Assembly (NCBI GenBank): GCA_036939975.1
Contig: JALLPB010000921.1
Coordinates: forward strand, 1-16,490
Source: Cyclostephanos tholiformis
Lineage: Eukaryota; Bacillariophyta; Thalassiosirophyceae; Thalassiosirales; Thalassiosiraceae
DNA: 16,490 bases
Direction: 5' to 3'
Numbering within the stretch: the first letter of the stretch is position 1; each line of letters starts with the position of its first letter. A program made the translations under genes and the position numbers. The notes below the pieces were generated by a model. That model was given only the letters and a program-made list of their open reading frames with translations. It was not told where the DNA came from and ran no database searches. This document shows positions 7,087 through 15,200 of this stretch, piece after piece.

Positions 7087-7737
7087 ATGTTCTCGGCCAA
7101 CGAAAACATCATGCTTCGGCAACACAAACGACGCGTCGTCGAATGGGTCGAATCGACCATACCCGATGACGCCCTCGAATTGGGCACGACGGTCATGGCC
7201 ATGCAAGTCTCGTGTCGCGAGCCCGGTTGCGTGCCGCTGGAAACCGCCATCACCATCGTATTCCCGAGGCCCCCGCGTACCGTACCGACCATCATACCCG
7301 ATGGTGGAAGGGGAGGAACGACATCGCCGCCGCCGTCGTCGTCTTCGTCGTTTCCGCGGCCGCTCGTGCCGGGCGTGGAGGAATCGCGCATCGGGGGGTC
7401 GTTCAAGACGCGCATACTCATGCCGCTGTCGGACGTCACGCTCGAGGACGTCCTCGATGCCTTACCCCCCTCATTCAAAGGGGGACGACGGACGATGGAA
7501 TCCCTTTGTTTGAAGGCGAGGGATATGACGTTCGCCCGAATAGGACAATTGGTTGGAAATGACGATACGATCGATCGCGGAGATATGAGGAGGGTCGTGG
7601 CGGAGTACTTGAGGGATTGTTTGGACGAGTACATCGCCAGGGGTTGCAAGGCGCCCGAGTGGGGGGGCCAGTATGCCACGCCGTTGGATGATGGGAAAAT
7701 GGAGGATACGATGCCGTCGAAGGCTGAGGTGGATTGA
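7087..7737 (+). CDS. Conserved-looking 216-aa protein of unknown function
   Basis: A complete frame from ATG 7087 to TGA 7735-7737 with GC-rich third positions. The N-terminal part (1-62) contains MLRQHKRRVVEWVESTIPDD and then QVSCREPGCVPLETAITIVF, a compact beta-alpha-like block with a Cys-x4-Cys pair and a Pro-Leu-Glu-Thr turn. A low-complexity Gly/Pro/Ser insert (about 63-100) follows. The second conserved-looking block is FKTRILMPLSDVTLEDVLDA, LPPSFKGGRR, LCLKARDMTFARIGQLVG and EYLRDCLDEYIARGCKAPEW. The alternation of ordered blocks with a Ser/Pro linker and the lack of a signal peptide suggest a soluble cytosolic or nuclear protein. I do not recognise the family with certainty and assign no function. 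It shares a divergent promoter region with the DUF1499-like gene. Overlapping frames on both strands are GC-driven shadows. Confidence 0.8.
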   Translation: MFSANENIMLRQHKRRVVEWVESTIPDDALELGTTVMAMQVSCREPGCVPLETAITIVFPRPPRTVPTIIPDGGRGGTTSPPPSSSSSFPRPLVPGVEESRIGGSFKTRILMPLSDVTLEDVLDALPPSFKGGRRTMESLCLKARDMTFARIGQLVGNDDTIDRGDMRRVVAEYLRDCLDEYIARGCKAPEWGGQYATPLDDGKMEDTMPSKAEVD

Positions 7738-8201
7738 TGACGAGGCGTATGATGCGAGCGATGCTGGGGGTGGGGGGGGGGGGCATCCACGGATGATGGA
7801 GCGAGATCGTGCAAATGACGATTTTTCACCAACCTCGCATGCCCCGTTTTGATAGAGGGGAAAAATGAGGTAGGTAGAATTGGTCATTCCTCGGACGTGC
7901 GTGTACAAGATACCCGAACCGTGGACCTACAGGGTCGTTTACGACCTCTGCATCAACACCAGCATGGATTAGCAACGCCTGCGGTAGGGTCGGGTCCTAT
8001 AGCGAGGAAAGTAGATCATGCTCCAGAAATCCCACGGCACGATTGTCCGCGCTGGGCTCTGAAATGATCTTGTCTTTTTAAATCAAATGAAGTTCAGTGC
8101 GATTATAAATATGTTACACATCTTCTCAACCCATTGAACATCCAGAATAAGATATATTTGCATTATATTTTTACACTCATAGTGCGAGATCGGGCACCAA
8201 G
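7738..8201. other. 3' region with a poly-G tract, otherwise no intact gene
   Basis: Intergenic sequence between the convergent ends of the 216-aa gene (+) and the plastid-targeted gene (-). It includes GGGGG-T-G(12) at 7766-7783 and AT-rich sequence at 8070-8190 likely to be the 3' UTR of the minus-strand gene. A possible broken ankyrin-like fragment is listed separately. Confidence 0.5.
7855..8068 (-). pseudogene. Possible decayed ankyrin-repeat fragment
   Basis: One minus-strand frame reads SEPSADNRAVGFLEHDLLSS, a TAG, then DPTLPQALLIHAGVDAEVVN and DPVGPRFGYLVHARPRN. The segment 'ALLIHAGVDAEVVNDPVG' follows the ankyrin pattern (LLxxGADxNxxNxxG), with Val for the usual Ala/Asp. It has one stop, no start and no second full repeat, so it is at best a remnant; a chance resemblance is possible. 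Confidence 0.22.
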
Positions 8202-8714
8202 TCATCGAGAATGATCCTCGGGATGCGCACTCGCCAGTCTCATTCGATCATACTTTGTCACTTTGTATCCTGCGAATACGGCTTTGAGCGTTGGCATGGG
8301 AGTGGCAGCGCAATCACTGAAGATATCGCCCGATGTGGATTGAGATGGGTAGTATTCGGAATTTTGGAGTGCATGTTGTATAATAATAATCTCTCTTTCA
8401 AGCGTCTGTATATTGAACTGACTTTCGTCTCGAAGATCACTTATGGCATTTTGTAGCTCCGACAAATCATATTTCCCCTTGTTACATACAACCCACGTTT
8501 TTATCTCATCCAGGATAATCCATGGATCGTCACGAGGTGACGCATCCTCCGCTCTCGAGGATAGCATCATTACCTCCGCCCGCGTCGTGTATGGATGACG
8601 CGAAAACGCCCCCGGAACGATCGCCAACAGTGCGGGGGGACCCTGTCCCAAGAATGCCGATGCAGTCCTCGCCATCAAAAACACAGCCATCGTCGTTGAA
8701 TGCTTTGCATGCAT
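8202..8714 (-). CDS. Small plastid-targeted coiled-coil protein, unknown function
   Basis: The frame runs to TGA at 8202-8204. It is open from an ATG at 8771, but the ATG at 8714 is chosen: it yields MHAKHSTTMAVFLMARTASA followed by FLGQG, a signal peptide of ordinary length ending at an ASAF motif, the diatom plastid-import signature. The 8771 start would put 39 residues ahead of that motif's hydrophobic core; a third ATG (8690) has the best start context but a very short signal peptide. After the presequence (Arg/Ser/Ala-rich, FSRHPYTTRAEVMML), the mature part has DPWIILDEIKTWVVCNKGKY and a predicted coiled coil (DLSELQNAISDLRDESQFNI, TLEREIIIIQHALQ), and ends in a basic tail. No enzymatic motif is visible. 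Inferred location is the plastid stroma or a plastid membrane complex; function unknown. Confidence 0.7.
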   Translation of the reverse strand: MHAKHSTTMAVFLMARTASAFLGQGPPALLAIVPGAFSRHPYTTRAEVMMLSSRAEDASPRDDPWIILDEIKTWVVCNKGKYDLSELQNAISDLRDESQFNIQTLEREIIIIQHALQNSEYYPSQSTSGDIFSDCAATPMPTLKAVFAGYKVTKYDRMRLASAHPEDHSR

Positions 8715-9206
8715 GCGTATGGCGGGTCTCTTTACCGCGTCCTGAGCGACGCAACCATTCCTTTGAATCATTTTGACTTACGCGAATGTGGTATCGCATT
8801 ACATACCGGGGCGGGCTGTGCGTTGATGAATGACACCGAAATACTTTTCGATCAGATCAGTCAACCTAAAAACTAAAAGTTAAACGGAGATTACATGTAA
8901 ATGCTAGTCCGGCATATCCACCGATCCTCGGACCAGAAAATCGACACACACCGTTCAGGAACAATATAAAAGAATTAAATGCAAATTTTCTCAGCGGATT
9001 GTTCGTTCCGCTGATGAATACCAACCCCACAACCACCATTTTCGGCATCACCATCGTCAGGTATTACAAGCCCTGGTATTAGTGCTTAGCAAACAAATAA
9101 CATCAAGCAAAACAAAATCACTTAAATTTCTAACCTAATTTCCCAGTACCATCCCACAAAGATACTCCAAACCGAAAGAACAACTCAAATTCCTGCAACC
9201 CTAAAC
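8715..9206. other. Intergenic / probable 5' UTR of the non-LTR retrotransposon
   Basis: No gene is supported here. The 3' half (about 9060-9206) is A/C-rich with few G (for example CCCTAAAC just before the ORF1 ATG) and resembles a 5' leader of the downstream element. The exact 5' boundary of the element cannot be placed without the matching target-site duplication, which would lie beyond the right edge of the window. Confidence 0.35.
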
Positions 9207-12056
9207 ATGATGTGCCACCAGAGTCGCATTGCACCTGCCCTCTACATCATCACACTCCACATCATCTCATTATGCCTCCGGCTACACAATCGACAGCCTC
9301 CATCCCAATCCCCGACTCTATCCCTTCCTCTTCCACGAAGCTTTCAGGCCGTGGCACCCCTTGGTCCACCACTCGTATTAAGAAGCTCCAGGCCAAAAAA
9401 CAACGAGAGAGACTCCTCCGCAAGCGGGTCATACAACATCTTCTCCAAGTTGACCAACACAATCAAGGTAAGCGACGGCGCAGCACCCGCCTATACATCA
9501 AACGCTGCAACCTCGCAAGAGGTCCGGGCGCAAAACCTTTCTGCTCCTGTGCTCTTTTTGGAGAAGAGGACTACTTCGAGAACAGTACGGAAAAAACGGA
9601 CGGTCCTTTGGAAGGTTTCCGAATTATTGTACACGACGGGGACGACGAATCCGATAGCGACGACTCAAGTAGCGAAGAGGAAGATTCCAGTGGTGACTCG
9701 GATATTAACGAGATCTTTAAGCAAGCGGAAGCAGATTACTAACAACTCCCACGAAATTCACAATAACCCAACACGACCGTGGATAGCCCAGAGAGAAGGA
9801 CCGCCACCATCTATTAGCAACACTTCATCACGTTCGACCGAATCCCAAGCATCCCCGACACAAGACCACCTCTCCTCGGCTGGTTCAAATAAAAAAGCAA
9901 TTATTCCGTCGATACTAAAAATAAGAGAGACGATGAGATCCATGACAACGAGACAAGGCAGCTCGACCTTTAAGAGAATCGAGGAAGTACGGCTTCTAAC
10001 CAAAAAGAAGAACGACGAGGCCCGCAAACTACAGGAGGAGGAGGACAAGCGCCTACGAGATGAAGCGGAGGAAGCACGACGAAACCAGGCGGACAGAGAT
10101 CTGGCAAGGATTGACCTTACTCCAAAAAACCTCAACGATATTCTGAACGGTGCGGAAGAATTTGACCCAACATGCATGGAAGGTGTAGAGGATAACTCCG
10201 ATTCGCAAGAAGACGAACGTTCACCGCTAAAGAAGAGATCAGGTTCAAGCAAGTCAGCCACCAGGCGCCAAACCTCGACAAAAGTCACCCCCTTAGGGGG
10301 TGGGCCAACTGGGAACGCTACCACTTCGGTGCAGGTAAAAACGACATCCTTTCTTGAATCCTTTGTCTATCCGCACTCTCGGATCATTTTGGAACTCGCT
10401 ATAACACTCAAAAGTGACAAGGCCTTTGAAGAGTTCACCAAGGCGCTGATGGACCTCATCTCGAACGCTCAGATTGTCGACCCAAAGTTTGCGATCAACC
10501 CAATTGATATTGATTCCAAGGCCAAAAACATCACCTCAAAAGGAGAAATCTCCCCAAACATGACAAAGCTAGGAACTCACATCAGGATCTCCGGAAACGG
10601 CACCGTATTCAATAAGAAAAAGATTTGGGACAACCAGGACCAATCTAGGAAATCCCGGAAGGTGAAGAAGGAGGAATTTAGGGATCCTACCGTTTATTTC
10701 TCGATGGTGATTTCAACGGAAGTGAAGCCACAAGAGCTTTTAAATCGCATAACCCACGAATGGTCTCGGATTGGTGGAAGCAGGCTACAGATCAAGGACC
10801 TTCAAACAATCGAAAGTGAGACGGTGGTTACGTTTTTTCGGGTATCCACCCTGACTCCGAAAGCTGTCATCCTTGCGGAACTTAAAATAATCTTACTCCA
10901 GGCACAAAAGAGAGCATCTGCGGAGGATCTGGACTCTTCAGCGTATGATTTCACGCTCGACGAAGGGGTTGAACTAGGAGAAAGCCTCCCCCCAATGAAT
11001 CTCAGGGTACAGGTAGCTTTGTTGAGGGGCGCACCAGTCAATACCTTTGCCAAACTGAGCCATCAAGCCCAACAGGCACGAAGGAGTTGGCACCTAGAGG
11101 TTGACAAACAACACGCGCGTAAGATGAAGGCTCTTATCCAAGTTGCGAAGGACTACGGATGTGTGGAGGAAATGTGGGGTTGCCATGCCCATCTGAGCGA
11201 GGTAACGGACGCATCCTCTTCGAACAGGGAAGCAAAGCGGCAGGTTGACGTGGCACAATCTCACACCAATTATCAAATCTCAATGACATCTGAGAACCTT
11301 GACGGGATTATATCGTTAGACGAACATATCGAGATCACTCATCCCACAACCGGGGAGAACGTCGGATCCTTGTCTTTGCGGATGATTCTCCTCAATTACC
11401 TGAAAATGCAGGACGGGCACCCAATGATCGCGGAGGTACACCAAGAAGACCTGTGGAAACCCGTTTACGTTGTGATTCCCCAAGCGGAAGAGGCCGAAAG
11501 GATGATGGGTATGATGCACAAGAATCTTCCCGCATTCCTCTATTACATTCTATCGGACGCTGGCTTCACAGAGGAGTTTTTACAGGACCTTCTCCGTAAG
11601 ACATGCGAAGCATCACTTGTTGCAGAGGTAACTTCATGTAAGTGGGATCGGTCCACACGTACGTTGACCACACGTGCAGATGAAAAACTCGAAAAAGCAG
11701 TTAAGGCATTTGAAGGAGCAGCTTGGTTTAAGGATGAGTTTGGCATACTTAAAAGAGGCGGCAAAGACTCACTGAGACTCCCGAAGGAGGCCCTTTTTAA
11801 TCTCGATGGTGTAGCTTCGGTCAAGACAATCCATGATCGTCATGTTAACAATATAACCAAAACGGGAGAGATGGCACTTACCAAAAAAGACAAAAAAGGA
11901 GAGATAGATTTATCAAACGACACCGATGGGGACTCCGCATCCCAAAAAACCTCATCTTCGTCCTCGACCTCGGATGACGATGAACTTAGTAAAAGGTCGC
12001 GCTCTGATGCCTCATCTGGGATAGATGGGGAAGAGAGCGCGGCCAGTGGCGGATAG
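9207..12056 (+). CDS. ORF1 (gag-like RNA-binding protein candidate) of the non-LTR retrotransposon
   Basis: Open frame of 949 codons from ATG 9207 to TAG 12054-12056. The N-terminal ~180 residues look poorly protein-like and overlap a better-looking frame (9272-9742), so true translation may begin later, e.g. at ATG 9933 (residue 243), or use a frame change. From about residue 185 the sequence is convincing. A highly charged, coiled-coil-like stretch (~257-305, KKKNDEARKLQEEEDKRLRD) is followed by acidic and basic linkers. A folded central region comes next; within it, VYFSMVISTEVKPQELLNRI through ETVVTFFRVST has a beta-alpha-beta-beta pattern compatible with an RRM-like fold (inference). A second folded segment (~690-890) precedes a Ser/Asp/Glu-rich tail. 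No CCHC knuckle is seen. Its likely job is binding element RNA and forming the RNP with ORF2. The final 49 nt overlap the ORF2 open frame. Confidence 0.8.
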   Translation: MMCHQSRIAPALYIITLHIISLCLRLHNRQPPSQSPTLSLPLPRSFQAVAPLGPPLVLRSSRPKNNERDSSASGSYNIFSKLTNTIKVSDGAAPAYTSNAATSQEVRAQNLSAPVLFLEKRTTSRTVRKKRTVLWKVSELLYTTGTTNPIATTQVAKRKIPVVTRILTRSLSKRKQITNNSHEIHNNPTRPWIAQREGPPPSISNTSSRSTESQASPTQDHLSSAGSNKKAIIPSILKIRETMRSMTTRQGSSTFKRIEEVRLLTKKKNDEARKLQEEEDKRLRDEAEEARRNQADRDLARIDLTPKNLNDILNGAEEFDPTCMEGVEDNSDSQEDERSPLKKRSGSSKSATRRQTSTKVTPLGGGPTGNATTSVQVKTTSFLESFVYPHSRIILELAITLKSDKAFEEFTKALMDLISNAQIVDPKFAINPIDIDSKAKNITSKGEISPNMTKLGTHIRISGNGTVFNKKKIWDNQDQSRKSRKVKKEEFRDPTVYFSMVISTEVKPQELLNRITHEWSRIGGSRLQIKDLQTIESETVVTFFRVSTLTPKAVILAELKIILLQAQKRASAEDLDSSAYDFTLDEGVELGESLPPMNLRVQVALLRGAPVNTFAKLSHQAQQARRSWHLEVDKQHARKMKALIQVAKDYGCVEEMWGCHAHLSEVTDASSSNREAKRQVDVAQSHTNYQISMTSENLDGIISLDEHIEITHPTTGENVGSLSLRMILLNYLKMQDGHPMIAEVHQEDLWKPVYVVIPQAEEAERMMGMMHKNLPAFLYYILSDAGFTEEFLQDLLRKTCEASLVAEVTSCKWDRSTRTLTTRADEKLEKAVKAFEGAAWFKDEFGILKRGGKDSLRLPKEALFNLDGVASVKTIHDRHVNNITKTGEMALTKKDKKGEIDLSNDTDGDSASQKTSSSSSTSDDDELSKRSRSDASSGIDGEESAASGG
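9272..9742 (+). CDS. Overlapping ORF at the 5' end of ORF1 (possible true N-terminus or separate small ORF)
   Basis: ATG 9272 to TAA 9740-9742, 156 codons, in the frame one base off ORF1. It reads MPPATQSTASIPIPDSIPSS, GRGTPWSTTRIKKLQAKKQR, a strongly basic segment, then GFRIIVHDGDDESDSDDSSS, EEEDSSGDSD and NEIFKQAEADY. The succession of basic then acidic segments with mixed codons is more protein-like than the ORF1 frame over the same bases. Options: a short upstream ORF of the element; the original ORF1 N-terminus now separated by a one-base indel near its end; or programmed +1 frameshifting into ORF1. The GTG at 9212, which also opens this frame, is not a likely eukaryotic start. Confidence 0.45.
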   Translation: MPPATQSTASIPIPDSIPSSSTKLSGRGTPWSTTRIKKLQAKKQRERLLRKRVIQHLLQVDQHNQGKRRRSTRLYIKRCNLARGPGAKPFCSCALFGEEDYFENSTEKTDGPLEGFRIIVHDGDDESDSDDSSSEEEDSSGDSDINEIFKQAEADY

Positions 12057-12286
12057 TCGGTATCAGCTACCCCTCCACAACCACGGGAGGGGCACAGCGA
12101 AAGGCGTCAAGTGGTAGGGATAACGATCCGAACTCGCGACGCACGAGAGGATCCGGGGGTCACTCATCCCGGGGGAGACACAATCGATCCCGGGCGAGTA
12201 AATTTCGTAGGAGCAATGAAACTCGGCAGACAATTAGGTTAATAGATGGCTGTGGCGAAACACGGGTAATCAGCCGACAAGGACGT
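12008..12286 (+). other. Open ORF2 frame upstream of its first ATG, overlapping the end of ORF1
   Basis: After a TGA at 12005-12007 the ORF2 frame is open without an ATG for 93 codons. It overlaps ORF1 by 49 nt (12008-12056) in the -1 frame. Beyond the ORF1 stop it encodes an Arg/Ser/Gly-rich basic stretch (RTRGSGGHSSRGRHNRSRAS, SKFRRSNETR) that looks like a nucleic-acid-binding tail rather than random sequence, suggesting it may be translated by -1 frameshifting or non-AUG reinitiation. No X-XXY-YYZ heptamer is seen in the overlap in the ORF1 frame. In the ORF1 frame, sequence after the TAG also remains open until a TAA near 12238-12240. Confidence 0.5.
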
Positions 12287-15200
12287 ATGAACGTCACGAG
12301 TCACTTTTCAGTCCTTGAGGCTCTATCCGCACGTGCCAGCAGATTTAGTGGCCCCAAAAGGGGTGGACTGGGTATTTCCCGTCCTGTGAGTTTAATAGAT
12401 GAAACGGGCACACTCGACGTGACCCTACTAGATGGAATAGATAACAACGAAACAGTAACATTACAACAAGAATTACGGGAGTTAAATTCGATCCTAGTCC
12501 CAGACGAGGTTCTCCAGGTTCATGGCTTTGCCCCGGCACGGAAGGCAGAGGGGACAATTCGCCTAATATATGAAAACATTAACGGGTTAGATACAAGGAT
12601 GAAAGGAAATGAAAAACTGGAAAAAATGCGTGCCCTCCATGACGATCTCGAAGTGGATATAGCGGCATATTGCGAGCACAAGATTAACTATCAGAACAAG
12701 AATAACAATAACGGATTCAATCAACTATTTCGAGGAGGGGAAGCGGATATTCGATCCATCGTGTCTCACAATGTACATGAGAACGTTGGAAAGATTCAGC
12801 AAGGCGGTACCAGTTTGATTCTCTTCGGGCATCTCACGCAACATTTCGATTGTAATGAAAGCGGGAAAGACCCCTCAGGCCTGGGCCGGTGGTCCGTCAT
12901 GACACTCCAGGGAGATGGCCGCCGGACCCGTATCGTTTGCGGCTACAATCCTTGTGGAAACAATAAATTGAACAGTGGCACTTCGTACCAACAGCAAAAG
13001 AGATATTTTGTCACGGTAAAAAAGGATCTCACATGCCCAAGAAAGAAATTCCATGACGACCTGATTTCACAGCTTAAAAAATGGAGAGATGAAGGGGATA
13101 GGCTCGTGGTCTGTCTCGACGCTAATGAACATATCTATCGCAAATCAATAGGAAAATCACTCACAAATCTGGAGGGACTCAACATGAGTGAGGTCGTGGG
13201 AGAGTTTACCGGAAAGAGCTTAGGACCGACATTCTTTCGTGGTGGTAAGCCTATCGACGCAGTGTGGGCAACACAAGATATAGTAGTGACACATGCATGC
13301 GTTATGCCGGCAGGTTTTGGTAATGGTGATCACAGGATGTTTGTGATCGACTTTCAAGAGGAGAGCCTGATAGGAATTGAGCCATTCAAGGTACAACGGT
13401 TTGCGGCTAGAAGGCTTAATACAAAAGTCTCGAGCGGGGCATCAAAGAAATATGTGGAGAGGTTTGAGAATAGCATAAACAAACACCGACTACTGGAGAG
13501 ACTGGCAACTCTAAAGGATAAACATAAATCGAGACGGAAACTGCAGGAAGCTCTAAATAAACTCGATCGGCAAACTAGAGAACTGATGGCCAACGCAGAG
13601 AAAAAATGCAGGAGGATAAAATCGGGGCGTATCCCATTCTCTCCCGAGGCAGCCACCTGGATCCGCCGAACCCAAGTGTACAGGTCCCTACTGCGATACC
13701 ATGAGGGAAAGATCCGTAATAGAGGGAATTTAAAGAGAACTGCACGCCGCTGCGGCATTCTGAATTGTTTTCAGCTCACGAGTGACGACATCGTGCTGAG
13801 ATTGAAGATATGCTTAAAGCAATGCGATCACTTTAGGAGAAATGGAAAAGAATATCGAAGGAAGCACCTGGCCAACTGTTTAGATAGGGCAAAAGAAAAG
13901 GAAGATAGTAAAAAGGAACAGGAAATCTTAGCAATAATCAATCGAGAACGAGATCGGGCCTTCTGGAGACGTTTGAATTATGTCATGGGGAAGTCTCGTA
14001 GTGGATCAGTCCGAAAGGTGCTGATTGAAGACGAGGAAAATGGCACGGTAACGGAACATGTTACTCAAGAAACCGTCCAACAAGCAATCTTTGACAATAT
14101 ACACCGGAAACGATTCTTCCTAGCGGAAGCGGCACCGGCATGCAACGGGCGGCTGCGAGGTTTGTTCGGATACAACGCGACCACTATAACAGCACAGAGA
14201 ATACTCGAGGGAAGGTACATATATCCGGAGGGCTTCGATCAGGCAACAAAGGAAATCTGTGAAGAATGTGCACGGATCCGCCTAATAGTACCAAAGAACT
14301 CGTTGAACTTGGACATCACCAGGCAAGACTGGGAGAAGCAGTGGCGAGGAAAAAGGGAGGAGACATCTTCATCGGAATCAGGGCTACATTTTGGGCACTA
14401 CATTGCTGGTTGTGACTCGGAAGTAATCTCACACCTTCATGCATTAAAGGCTACACTCGTAATCAATAGGGGAATCGTACTGGATAGATGGGCTAGGGGT
14501 TTATCGGTGATGTTGGAAAAGATTTATGGTTGCGCCTTAATCACGAAACTCCGATCGATCTTACTAATGGAAGCGGATTTCAACAGTACCAACAAAATCA
14601 TCTACGGGCAACGTATGCTCCAAGTGGTGAGGCGTCACAAACTGATGCCCGAGGAAATCTACAGCGAAAAGAACCGATTAGCGGACGATGGGACCCTGGT
14701 AAAAGTCCTCTTCTACGACATCGTGCGTCAAACGAGACTGCCAGCAGGAATTGGTGCTGTGGATGCTGATAATTGCTATGACAGGATAGCTCATCCTATA
14801 GCATCGATGGCCTTCCAATCACTCGGTACGCACAAGGAAGCATGCAGATCCTTCTTCGGAACAATACAGGATATGAAATTTTTCCTCCGAACTGGCTTTG
14901 GAGACTCGAAAGATTTCGCCAGTGCTGCGGGTGATGTTAAAACACAGGGACTGTGCCAAGGAAATGGTGCTGCGCCAGCGGGGTGGACAGTAGACAGTAT
15001 TATGATGATCAATGCGCACAAACGCAAAGGGCATGGAATCCACCTACGGACCCCAATTACGAGTCAAACAACACATCTAGCTGGAACCCTCTTCGTGGAC
15101 GACACTGATGTAGAACATTTGGACATGAGAAAAACCGAAACAATTGAGGAGGCACATACGGCGCTACAGGAGAGCATCACAAATTGGGGACGACTCTTGA

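Noticed and set aside
7005..7832. 275-codon minus-strand ORF antisense to the 216-aa gene, and two overlapping plus-strand ORFs (7166-7513, 7212-7562)
   Set aside because: GC-rich third positions of the 7087-7737 gene remove stops in other frames; the products are Arg/Ser/Pro-rich low-complexity sequence.
9758..10324. 188-codon minus-strand ORF antisense to ORF1
   Set aside because: Ser/Arg-rich translation mirroring Glu/Lys/Asp codons of ORF1; typical antisense shadow.
12008..12056. Canonical -1 slippery heptamer for ORF1-ORF2 frameshifting
   Set aside because: Codon-by-codon reading of the overlap in the ORF1 frame shows no X-XXY-YYZ site; the closest, T-GGG-GAA, does not allow re-pairing.
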